Positions 1-6,028 of a stretch of DNA of 6,922 nucleotides are shown here, piece by piece; the stretch's first letter is position 1, and every line of letters begins with the position of its first letter. The translations under genes were made by a program, and so were the position numbers. Source of the stretch: CAZRUA01 sp964603125 (GTDB lineage: Bacteria; Bacteroidota; Bacteroidia; B-17B0; Aurantibacillaceae); the NCBI GenBank assembly GCA_964603125.1, contig CAZRUA010000144.1, positions 1-6,922 on the forward strand. Direction: 5' to 3'. The notes beneath the pieces are model-generated. The model saw only the letters and a list, made by a program, of their open reading frames with translations, was not told the DNA's origin and searched no databases.

Positions 1-2
1 GT

Positions 3-182
3 AAAGGGGATTATTTGTTTTACGGCAAATACCGTCGACCTTTAAGCTTATTCCCTGGCTGTTATCAGCCAGAATTAGATAGTCTTTACAAACAAGTAGG
101 AAGTAAAGATGTTGGCTTTGGAATTGGTTATAATTTTAAAGATCAAAACAGTAATTTAATGATTGCAACCAAAAAACAATAG
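3..182 (+). CDS. C-terminal end of an unrecognised protein (partial)
   Basis: The third frame is open from the left edge of the window to a TAG at 180-182 and gives 59 residues with sensible composition; the other two forward frames are closed in this stretch. The peptide begins KGDYLFYGKYRRP and ends SNLMIATKKQ. The segment around residues 36-45 (DVGFGIGYNF) has the alternating glycine/aromatic look of a beta-strand, so a secreted or outer-membrane protein is possible, but I do not recognise the family. The gene begins outside the window. A weak hairpin with a T-tract follows the stop, and all downstream genes up to 2330 lie on the same strand. Confidence 0.55.
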   Translation, partial: KGDYLFYGKYRRPLSLFPGCYQPELDSLYKQVGSKDVGFGIGYNFKDQNSNLMIATKKQ

Positions 183-205
183 TAAACTTTACTCTTGATT
201 TTTTT
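181..205 (+). terminator. weak rho-independent terminator candidate
   Basis: AGTAA (181-185) pairs with TTACT (189-193) around a 3-base loop. After a 5-base spacer comes a run of seven T (199-205). The stem is short and AT-rich, so termination may be partial, but its place directly behind the stop codon at 180-182 fits. Confidence 0.35.
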
Positions 206-228
206 ATTGACCTTCGACTGTTTCAGCT

Positions 229-242
229 TACAATTTATTGTA
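229..242. repeat. 14-bp near-perfect palindrome upstream of the Cys/His gene
   Basis: TACAAT (229-234) and ATTGTA (237-242) are exact inverted copies separated by TT. The site lies about 67 bases before the candidate promoter box at 309-316, too far for a simple repressor operator. It could be an activator site or a chance product of AT-rich DNA. Confidence 0.2.
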
Positions 243-308
243 TTCAAAATCTTGATTTAAATCGAAAAGAAAACTCTTCGTTAATAATTTACCCATTGCA
301 TATATTAG

Positions 309-316
309 TATATTTG
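309..316 (+). promoter_or_regulatory. Bacteroidota-type -7 promoter box (TATATTTG)
   Basis: TATATTTG matches the TAnnTTTG -7 consensus of Bacteroidota promoters. No clear TTG-type -33 element is seen at the usual spacing; the region near 281-290 is only T/A-rich. Transcription would start around 320-322, just before the TTG start codon at 324, giving an almost leaderless message. Confidence 0.45.
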
Positions 317-323
317 CATCCGA

Positions 324-701
324 TTGAAAAAAGCATTTATCATATTTGTTTTAAGCTGCATTGTTTTTCAAAGTTTAAGTAAGCTTATAATCCTTGCCAA
401 ATTTGAGGTTCAGAGGGATTATATTGCAAAAAATTTATGTGTAAAAAAAGAAGAAGTTAACAATTGCTGCCAAGGAAATTGTCATTTACAAAAACAATTG
501 TCAGAAGATGATAAAAATCAGGATCAACAAAAAACAATTTTTAAAGGAAAATATACCGATAATCATTTCTTAAATAAATTTGTCTTTATAATCCATTTAG
601 ATGAGAAACCCGTGAGTAAATTTGACAATTACAAAACACAAAAAACAATCTCTTACCCTGCAAATATTTTTCATCCACCTCCTTTTAGTCCATTCATCTA
701 A
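324..701 (+). CDS. small envelope protein with Cys/His cluster, possible metal binding
   Basis: This 125-aa protein starts at TTG. The start is chosen because it places MKK directly before a hydrophobic stretch (residues 4-25) that acts as a signal peptide or single membrane anchor; no in-frame ATG precedes the conserved-looking part. After the anchor comes FEVQRDYIAKNLC (27-39), then C48, C49, C53 and H54 in the motif NCCQGNCHLQKQL, a lysine- and glutamine-rich linker, and a proline-rich tail ending FHPPPFSPFI. From memory, short Bacteroidota proteins share the pattern of DYIAKxLCVxK followed by CxGxCxLxK; they are mostly annotated as hypothetical. The four cysteines and one histidine suggest binding of a soft metal or a redox role outside the cytoplasm. 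This is inference, supported by the methionine-rich outer-membrane protein two genes downstream. Confidence that this is a real gene is high; function is open. Confidence 0.75.
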   Translation: MKKAFIIFVLSCIVFQSLSKLIILAKFEVQRDYIAKNLCVKKEEVNNCCQGNCHLQKQLSEDDKNQDQQKTIFKGKYTDNHFLNKFVFIIHLDEKPVSKFDNYKTQKTISYPANIFHPPPFSPFI

Positions 702-737
702 ACACTGAAACCTTATTAAAAAATTGAATAACTAACA

Positions 738-769
738 GAGCAATTCGTTAGACTGAGAATCTATTGCTC
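738..769. repeat. inverted repeat before the lipoprotein gene
   Basis: GAGCAAT (738-744) and ATTGCTC (763-769) are exact inverted copies with an 18-base loop, ending 16 bases before the ATG at 786. An overlapping alternative pairs CTAAC (732-736) with GTTAG (747-751). A run of A, not T, follows, so it is not a plus-strand terminator. It might shape the leader of the lipoprotein message. Confidence 0.25.
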
Positions 770-785
770 AAAAAAATGAAAAAAA

Positions 786-1202
786 ATGAAAAATATTATT
801 GTAATAATTGCTGCATTAGCAATTGTTTTAACTGGTTGTAAAAAATATGAAGAAGGTCCTTCATTAAGTTTAAGAACAAAAAAAGCGCGTTTAGTTGGAG
901 AATACTCCATTGCAAAATACACATACAATGGAGCTGACCAAACAGATTTCTTAAAAGCACTTTTCGGAGATGCTTACCAATTGCATTTCGAAAAGGACGG
1001 TACTTACCATATCCATGGAAATTTTCCAGATGATGGAACATGGAAATTCAATGATGATAAAACCAATATTCTCCTAACTTCTAGTAAATCAGGGGCTACT
1101 CAACAAACTCTAGAAATTTTAAAACTAGAAAATAAAGAGATTTGGTATAAACATACCACGTCAGGAGGCGATATTGAGGAGGCTCATTGGATTGAAGAAT
1201 AA
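786..1202 (+). CDS. lipocalin-like lipoprotein
   Basis: The 138-aa product has a lipoprotein signal peptide: MKN, a hydrophobic core, and the lipobox LTGC with C18 as the lipidated residue. The acidic and lysine residues just after C18 (CKKYEEGP) resemble the Bacteroidota lipoprotein export signal for surface display; this is likely but not certain. The opening CKKYEEGPSLSLRTKKARL followed by a GEYS...YNGADQT strand, FEKDGTYH and GTWKFNDDKTNILL fits the small lipocalin-like beta-barrel lipoproteins common in this phylum, whose ligands are mostly unknown. The protein has no cysteine beyond the lipobox and no methionine-rich segment, so it gives no direct support for a metal role. It lies 84 bases after the Cys/His gene on the same strand and is closed by a strong terminator. 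The start sits in a duplicated decamer (AAAAAATGAA twice, 771-790); only the second ATG is in the right frame. Confidence 0.8.
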   Translation: MKNIIVIIAALAIVLTGCKKYEEGPSLSLRTKKARLVGEYSIAKYTYNGADQTDFLKALFGDAYQLHFEKDGTYHIHGNFPDDGTWKFNDDKTNILLTSSKSGATQQTLEILKLENKEIWYKHTTSGGDIEEAHWIEE

Positions 1203-1246
1203 AAAATTGGGCTGTCGGAGTTTAACTTCGACAGCCTTTTATTCTA
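1203..1246 (+). terminator. strong rho-independent terminator
   Basis: GGCTGTCG (1210-1217) pairs exactly with CGACAGCC (1229-1236). A G-T pair and three further pairs (1218-1221 with 1225-1228) extend the stem to 12 bp around a 3-base loop at 1222-1224. TTTTATT follows directly. An A-run before the stem (1203-1206) means it could also work on the other strand. It begins immediately after the lipoprotein stop codon and separates that gene from the methionine-rich gene at 1263. Confidence 0.9.
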
Positions 1247-1262
1247 GTTAAACTAAATCAGA

Positions 1263-2330
1263 ATGAAACACATATTGATAAGCACATTACTCTTATTGTT
1301 TACATTTTGTTGTAATGCGCAAAACGACCCTATAAATTGTGATGAGAGTCTTTGCACATGCAAAGATGATATAACGCCTGCAGGTATTATGATAAGTCAT
1401 GTCCACAAAAAAAATGAGTGGATGGTGTCGTACCGATACATGAATATGAGTATGGAAGATTACTATGCTGGTGCACAAAAGACATCCTCGGATAACATTT
1501 TTAATCAGTATTTAAGTTACACGCAAAAAATGCGTATGGATATGCATATGCTGATGGGAATGTATGGCATCAATGACAAATTAACCCTTATGGCTATGCT
1601 AAACTACAACAATAATAATATGCAAATGAAAATGTATGCCACAGACAGCACATACAAAGAACTTGCAAATGGATATACTTCCTACTCTATGAGTCATAGT
1701 ATGCATACTAAGGGTTTTGGTGACATCAAAATATATTTCATGTATAATTTGCTTAACAACTCGCAAAAACAATTTCTAATCAATTTAGGCGTAAGTATAC
1801 CCACCGGAAGTATTAATTTAAAAGGGGCAAAAACTTCTATGATGTATCCGTCGACTCGCTATGCTTATAATATGCAAAATGGTTCTGGAACATTTGACCT
1901 CATGCCAAGTATTAACTATCTACGCACAACAAGTAATTGGTCAGCAAGCATACAACTACTTTCAACTATCCGAACACATTTTAATAGTGTTGGATATAAA
2001 CTCGGAAATGAACTAAATGCTAATGCTTGGTTCGCTTATAAATTCTTACCTTTTATGAGTAGCTCTATACGTGTTGAAGAAAGTATCTGTGGTAAAATAC
2101 ATGGAGAAGATTCTTCATTGAGAAAAAATCTTGAATCAGCAGCGAACACGTATAATTCGGGAGTACAAAAAACAAACCTGTATTTAGGAACACTCTTCCA
2201 ATTTCAAAAAGGGATTCTAAATAATTTTAAAATCGGAATTGAATATGGTATTCCTGTGCATCAAAAATACAATGGTACTCAATTAGGAAGTAAAAGCAAT
2301 TTAAATTTTAATATTGTAAGATTATTTTAA
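1263..2330 (+). CDS. methionine-rich outer-membrane beta-barrel (transporter-like) protein
   Basis: The 355-aa protein begins with a signal peptide ending near CNA-Q20. The mature N-terminus carries C26, C31 and C33 followed by GIMISHVHKKNEWMVSYRYM. The rest reads as amphipathic beta-strands and turns (LTLMAMLNY, GFGDIKIYFMY, LINLGVSIPTGSI, SGTFDLMPSINYL) and ends in a short strand with terminal Phe, typical of outer-membrane barrels. It resembles proteins annotated as 'transporter' or copper-locus outer-membrane proteins in Gram-negative bacteria, which share the HxHxxxEWMVSYRxMxM opening, the Met-rich strands, the G(I/F)GDIK segment and the LPTGSI-like segment; this comes from memory of the family. 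Nineteen methionines lie between residues 43 and 160, many at every second position (60/62/64, 90-100, 110/112, 120/122/124). A Cu(I)/Ag(I) role is inferred. No promoter box is evident in the 16 bases between the terminator and the ATG, so expression may depend on read-through. Confidence 0.8.
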   Translation: MKHILISTLLLLFTFCCNAQNDPINCDESLCTCKDDITPAGIMISHVHKKNEWMVSYRYMNMSMEDYYAGAQKTSSDNIFNQYLSYTQKMRMDMHMLMGMYGINDKLTLMAMLNYNNNNMQMKMYATDSTYKELANGYTSYSMSHSMHTKGFGDIKIYFMYNLLNNSQKQFLINLGVSIPTGSINLKGAKTSMMYPSTRYAYNMQNGSGTFDLMPSINYLRTTSNWSASIQLLSTIRTHFNSVGYKLGNELNANAWFAYKFLPFMSSSIRVEESICGKIHGEDSSLRKNLESAANTYNSGVQKTNLYLGTLFQFQKGILNNFKIGIEYGIPVHQKYNGTQLGSKSNLNFNIVRLF

Positions 2331-2338
2331 TCTTACAA
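2314..2338. terminator. bidirectional hairpin across two convergent stop codons
   Basis: TTGTAAGATTA (2314-2324) and TAATCTTACAA (2328-2338) are a perfect 11-bp inverted repeat with a TTT loop. The stem contains the stop codon of the outer-membrane protein (2328-2330) and that of the response regulator (2333-2335, minus strand), so its arms are coding sequence for both genes. It is AT-rich and lacks a clean T-tract on the plus side. The minus side continues into T/A-rich DNA. A terminator or mRNA 3'-end stabiliser serving both transcripts is the simplest reading. Confidence 0.6.
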
Positions 2339-3049
2339 ACTCATCATATCTTTTAATTTAACTGCCTGACGGCGCGAGATTTCTATTTGCTCGCCACCTT
2401 TCAATTTAGCCATTAATCCACCGTTAAACCAAGTCTCAATAGATTCAATCCATTTTAAATTAATGATATGTTTACGACTTGCTCTAAAAAAAGTTTTAGG
2501 ATTTAAACGAGTATCTAAATTATTCAAGCTGCGCAAAATTAAAGGGCGATTCCCATCAAAATAAACTCGCACATAATTACCTTCGCTTTCAAACAAACGT
2601 ATATTTTGCAATTTCACAAACCAACACTTTTCACCATCCTTAACAAATACTTGGTCATCATCTAAGAAAGGCGCTGTGCTTTCCTTCTTGCCCTCACGCT
2701 CTTCTTTCGCAAATAATTTTTTGATTGTTTCTGCCAAACGTTGAGGCTGAATTGGTTTAAGAAGGTAATCCAAAGCATTTATTTCAAACGCTCTTAATGC
2801 AAACTCATCATAAGCAGTAACAAATATAACTTCTGGCAAAGCTGATATTTCCTCAATTAACTCCAAACCTGTTTTACCCGGCATTTGAATATCTAAGAAA
2901 ATTACATCTGGTTTAAGAGAATTAATTTTCTCTTTTGCCTCATTTGCATTAGCACATTCGCCAATAATTTCAATATCCTTGTATTGAGCTAAATGATTCT
3001 TAAGTTCTTGTCGAGCTAAACGCTCATCATCAACTATAATTGCCTTCAT
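2333..3049 (-). CDS. LytTR-family response regulator
   Basis: The 238-aa protein has a receiver domain (about 1-115) with the acidic pair D7/D8, phospho-acceptor D53 in FLDIQMPGKTG, T78 in FVTAYDEFALRAF and K98 in LLKP, so every catalytic position is intact. A charged linker (about 115-130) leads to a LytTR DNA-binding domain (about 133-236) with the typical IRLFESEGNYVRVYF core, RSLNNLDTRL, FFRASRKHIINL and ISRRQAVKLK segments. It should be phosphorylated by the LytS-type kinase encoded just upstream and then bind DNA as a transcription factor. The targets cannot be read from the window. It starts 52 bases after the kinase stop on the same strand, with no promoter box seen in the gap, so it is probably the last gene of the operon. 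Confidence 0.95.
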   Translation of the reverse strand: MKAIIVDDERLARQELKNHLAQYKDIEIIGECANANEAKEKINSLKPDVIFLDIQMPGKTGLELIEEISALPEVIFVTAYDEFALRAFEINALDYLLKPIQPQRLAETIKKLFAKEEREGKKESTAPFLDDDQVFVKDGEKCWFVKLQNIRLFESEGNYVRVYFDGNRPLILRSLNNLDTRLNPKTFFRASRKHIINLKWIESIETWFNGGLMAKLKGGEQIEISRRQAVKLKDMMSL

Positions 3050-3101
3050 ATGTTTATTATATTGATTTTAAAAATAATTCAAATAATTGCATTTTCCACA
3101 A

Positions 3102-4160
3102 TTACTTTATGAGCGGTAATTGTATTAAAGTTTCCACCATTTTATCGTGATTATTAAACATTTTCATCTGGGCTTGACCTCCAAAAACATGATTCAGACG
3201 CTCAACAGTGTTACGTAATCCAAAGCCTGAATCCGTTTTAAAATTTTCATCATAATGCCCACTGTTCAATATTTTAACCCTACAAAATCCCGCTTCTCTG
3301 TATATTAACACTTCAACTTTTCCACCTTCGGGTAATTTTGAAATTCCATGTTTAATTGCATTTTCAACTAAAGACTGTAAAAACATTGGAGGCACTTGTA
3401 AATTCTCTAAAGATGGGTCACAATTTAAACTATAAACCAAACGTTCTTCAAATCTAATCTTTTCCAAGGCTAAGTAATCATCCGCAATTCTAATTTCCTC
3501 CACTAATGGAATTGTTTTATTTCGTTCTAACATTAAGGTGTTTCGCAATATAGAAGAAAGCTGAGTAACAGCTTCCTTTGCTCGTTGAGGATCTTCATCA
3601 ATTAATGCACGAATACTATTCATAGCATTAAACATAAAATGAGGATTTAATTGCGATTTAATTTTGTTTAATTCCACTTCACGCAAAGTTGCTTGCGATT
3701 TAAGGTTTTGAATCTCTGCTTTCCGGAAATTACGAATGTAAAAAAATGCGAAATAAAATGAATTCCATAAAAACAAAATGAACGAATAATTTGAAATGGA
3801 TGATACTTGCTCCATCCATACAATATCAATCATTCGGAAATTAATTACGCAAGAAAGAAAATACTGCAATAATAAAATAACAAAAGCCTTAACTATACTC
3901 GCTATAATTACAATAGGTATTTGCGAATACAAAGGCTTCAACAAAACTTTGTATTGCAATATTATTGTTCGATAAATATGGGTTACTCCTATACCAAAAG
4001 GTATGAAACTAAAAAAAGTAATTAAATCAACAACACTTAATTCGCTTTTAGAATTCCCTTGTAACTGAAACGAGAAAATATTAAGCAATACAAACCCGGT
4101 CCAGCCAATAAACTGACAAATCCAATAGTAATTTATTTTACGAACTAAACTAGTTTTCAC
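3102..4160 (-). CDS. LytS-type sensor histidine kinase
   Basis: The 352-aa protein has an N-terminal membrane part with four likely helices (about 12-31, 43-62, 79-105 and 122-141), then a coiled-coil-like linker (about 145-168) and a cytoplasmic kinase core. The core starts with KSQLNPHFMFNAMNSI, where H174 is the phosphorylated histidine of the His_kinase family paired with LytTR regulators. The ATP-binding domain shows VPPMFLQSLVENAIKHG (N267), an NSG in place of the usual DxG (299-301), and the glycine box SGFGLRNTVERL (311-322). No extracytoplasmic sensor domain is present, so any signal is sensed within the membrane or at the short loops. The start is GTG; it sits inside the end of the preceding ORF (overlap GTGAAAACTAG), which points to coupled translation, and no nearby ATG would preserve the first helix. 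Confidence 0.93.
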   Translation of the reverse strand: MKTSLVRKINYYWICQFIGWTGFVLLNIFSFQLQGNSKSELSVVDLITFFSFIPFGIGVTHIYRTIILQYKVLLKPLYSQIPIVIIASIVKAFVILLLQYFLSCVINFRMIDIVWMEQVSSISNYSFILFLWNSFYFAFFYIRNFRKAEIQNLKSQATLREVELNKIKSQLNPHFMFNAMNSIRALIDEDPQRAKEAVTQLSSILRNTLMLERNKTIPLVEEIRIADDYLALEKIRFEERLVYSLNCDPSLENLQVPPMFLQSLVENAIKHGISKLPEGGKVEVLIYREAGFCRVKILNSGHYDENFKTDSGFGLRNTVERLNHVFGGQAQMKMFNNHDKMVETLIQLPLIK

Positions 4161-4395
4161 TTAAACCCAACCAAGCTGCTATTGTTTTCACCTGAAGTGG
4201 TGTAGGATTTTTTTGCAAACGCAATACATTGTATTCAATCTGTGGTACCTTGCGTGCCTTTGTTTTTAATGTTTTACTTTTAAACTTTCCTTTTTTATTT
4301 GCACGACGAATTTTTATTTGAACCTTATCCCCAACTTTAATATTTTTCATAAAATTACTTTTAACTTCCTCATAATTATCAAAAGTCAATTTCAT
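4150..4395 (-). CDS. C-terminal PDZ-domain remainder of the M61 peptidase, out of frame
   Basis: An ORF of 81 codons that would be called as a separate gene. Its content argues that it is the end of the upstream peptidase. From residue 6 it reads DNYEEVKSNF, IKVGDKVQIKIRRANKKGKF and a conserved-looking tail (VPQIEYNVLRLQKNPTPLQ), which matches the second half of the C-terminal PDZ domain of M61 peptidases, and the peptidase frame stops at GYKEGDEIDF in the middle of that domain. Joining both gives about 609 residues, a usual family length. It has no signal peptide and no N-terminal domain of its own. The nominal ATG at 4395 has AAGGAGGG (4398-4405) two bases ahead, closer than usual for a ribosome site; that stretch also encodes YKEG of the peptidase. 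It could be made by reinitiation, by frameshifting, or not at all. Its stop overlaps the kinase start by 11 bases. Confidence 0.75.
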   Translation of the reverse strand: MKLTFDNYEEVKSNFMKNIKVGDKVQIKIRRANKKGKFKSKTLKTKARKVPQIEYNVLRLQKNPTPLQVKTIAAWLGLSEN

Positions 4396-4405
4396 CTCCC
4401 TCCTT
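4379..4405 (-). other. frameshift site in the M61 PDZ domain
   Basis: Reading on the minus strand, the peptidase frame runs through GGA GAT GAA ATT GAC TTT and meets tandem stops TGA TAA (4381-4376). The +1 frame continues GAT AAT TAT GAG into the rest of the PDZ domain. The expected strand-turn with an NG motif, usually found between GDEI and the NYEEV-like helix, is missing. A deletion between two short repeats such as AAATT would explain both the missing residues and the shift. The sequence TTTTGA preceded by a Shine-Dalgarno-like stretch also resembles a +1 recoding site. Sequence alone cannot decide, and an assembly error is possible. Confidence 0.6.
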
Positions 4406-5980
4406 ATATCCTAATTCCTTACCCAAATCGTCCATAGCCGCAATATCAAAAACAACGGGAACATTCTTCACCATATCAAAACCAAGCGTAGGATTACCAA
4501 AACTAAATTCTTCAACGGATAACTTTTGAGCGTAATCAATACCAACTAACTTAAATACTTCTTCAAAAGGCAATGTTTTATTCCCAGCGACATAAGTATC
4601 TAAAAACTTGCGGATTTCGGGATAAGTTAATTTCTCTATTTCATCAAACAACTTATCGTCATCAAACGAAACTTCTTTTCCATAAGATTTAGATAAGTCT
4701 CTCATTAAATCTTGCGTTCCATATTTTCCTTTACTTAAACTTCTCAACTTAATGTCTAAACATAATCCAATTAAAGCACCTTTCTCATAAACATTGCCAT
4801 ACTCTTCTTTATGAGTAGTTAAAACACCTTTACTCATAACAGTAAACGGCAATGTGTCATTAAATCTCATTTGCGCTGTTATCATTTTGGCTTTAATAAC
4901 ATTAAGAAATTGATCGACTGTTGTTAAACCTGTCTTCACTTGTACATGATGAGCAGCGTACTCTGTCATTCCTTCATACAACCATAAATGTTTACTCATT
5001 ATTGGTTTATTAAAATCAAAATCACCTATTTCTTTGCTATGAATATTTAACGGTGTAACAATATGAAAAAATTCGTGCGCAGAAATATCAATTAACGTTT
5101 GGGCAATTTGTTCAGGATCTTGCTCAGATAAAACATAAAAACTCGAATAAGAATGTTCAAGCGCACCATGGCTTCCAGATAAAGTTGGTTTATCAATCAA
5201 ATAAATAATGAAGGCATATTTCTTAACGGGTAATGTCCCTCCCAAATATTCTTTTTGAGCATTAAGAATAGTATTGATTTTACCAGCAACAAACTTTGAA
5301 CTCACTAATTTGTTAGGTGAAAAAACCGAAATAAGAATTTGTGAATCACCTACCTTTATTGTGGCTGTATCTGGTAAGCAATACATAATAGGCGAATCAG
5401 CCAACAAATGATAATCCTTAACAGTAAAAAAATCAGCATCTTCCTTGCTTACAAAATCGCTAAGTCCTGTTGCTCCGTAAAATCCCTTAGGTTTTTTTAT
5501 TTCAATTTTAAATGTCTCTTGCAAAGTACTTTTGAAGTACCCGAAAAAACCAAACGTATTTAATACAAAATTTTTATTCGCCTCTATATTTGTTCCACCT
5601 GGTTCAAAAACTACATTGGTTTTAATATCTGTATCCCATGTATCATCAACCAAATAACTAATTTTATATAATTTCTTTGCGTCCTTAATTTGATAGGTAT
5701 TTATATCCAAGGTATCACTTAGCAAAGCGTTTCCATCTTTATCATATGCCTTAAAGTCAGAAATGAATCTTCCAAAATTATACACCTCATATGTTCCTGG
5801 AACTATAGCAGGAAAATAAAAACTTATAATATCTTCCGTAATTGTAGGAGTTATTAATTCAACGGAAATTTTATCGTCTACTACCTTAGTTAAATCTAAG
5901 GTGTAACTGTAATTAGAATCTGCAATAGCAAATAAACTAAATAAACTTGAAGTTAAAAAAAAGCTCAACTTTTTTCTCAT
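4379..5980 (-). CDS. M61-family metallopeptidase, frameshifted before its C-terminus
   Basis: The 533-aa frame begins with a signal peptide (1-20, cleavage likely after FAIA) and is probably exported to the periplasm. The N-terminal beta domain contains the family segments FYFPAIVPGTYEVYNFGRFI (54-73) and PIMYC (197-201). The gluzincin core shows GALEH (272-276), the zinc motif HEFFH (H302, E303, H306) and LWLYEGMTEY (332-341) with E336 as third zinc ligand, so the active site is complete. M61 enzymes include glycyl aminopeptidases; the substrate here is unknown. The PDZ domain starts near FGNPTLGFDMVKNVPVVF but the frame ends at GYKEGDEIDF, about 75 residues short. The remainder lies in the +1 frame at 4150-4395. 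The ATG at 5980 is supported by the signal peptide and by a promoter box at 6029-6036. The gene is probably first in an operon with the LytS and LytTR genes. Confidence 0.88.
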   Translation of the reverse strand: MRKKLSFFLTSSLFSLFAIADSNYSYTLDLTKVVDDKISVELITPTITEDIISFYFPAIVPGTYEVYNFGRFISDFKAYDKDGNALLSDTLDINTYQIKDAKKLYKISYLVDDTWDTDIKTNVVFEPGGTNIEANKNFVLNTFGFFGYFKSTLQETFKIEIKKPKGFYGATGLSDFVSKEDADFFTVKDYHLLADSPIMYCLPDTATIKVGDSQILISVFSPNKLVSSKFVAGKINTILNAQKEYLGGTLPVKKYAFIIYLIDKPTLSGSHGALEHSYSSFYVLSEQDPEQIAQTLIDISAHEFFHIVTPLNIHSKEIGDFDFNKPIMSKHLWLYEGMTEYAAHHVQVKTGLTTVDQFLNVIKAKMITAQMRFNDTLPFTVMSKGVLTTHKEEYGNVYEKGALIGLCLDIKLRSLSKGKYGTQDLMRDLSKSYGKEVSFDDDKLFDEIEKLTYPEIRKFLDTYVAGNKTLPFEEVFKLVGIDYAQKLSVEEFSFGNPTLGFDMVKNVPVVFDIAAMDDLGKELGYKEGDEIDF

Positions 5981-5999
5981 AAATTATGTATTGCAGATT

Positions 6000-6026
6000 T
6001 AGCTAAAAACTAAACCCCGTTAGCTA
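6000..6026 (-). promoter_or_regulatory. stem-loop at the predicted 5' end of the peptidase message
   Basis: TAGCTAA (6000-6006) and TTAGCTA (6020-6026) form a 7-bp stem with a 13-base loop. The predicted transcription start for the minus-strand operon (about 6023-6025) falls at the outer edge of this stem, so the message would begin with a hairpin. It could stabilise the 5' end; it may also be chance. Confidence 0.3.
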
Positions 6027-6028
6027 CA

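Noticed and set aside
575..624. Two TAAATTTG matches to the -7 consensus (575-582 and 617-624) inside the Cys/His gene
   Set aside because: Such matches are expected by chance in AT-rich DNA, no -33 element is clear, and they lie more than 160 bases before the next gene.
796..1041. Minus-strand open frame inside the lipoprotein gene
   Set aside because: It lies fully opposite a gene with a clear lipobox and fold pattern, and its composition shows no recognisable domain; it is a shadow frame.
1293..1478. Minus-strand open frame inside the Met-rich protein gene
   Set aside because: Its His/Thr/Ile-rich content is the complement of ATG-rich codons on the other strand; no start signal or family resemblance.
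3258..3266. Histidine kinase has NSG where many kinases have DxG in the ATP-binding site
   Set aside because: Asn with Ser at this point is, to my knowledge, common in LytS-type kinases of Bacteroidota, and the N box and glycine box are intact, so I do not treat it as a dead kinase.
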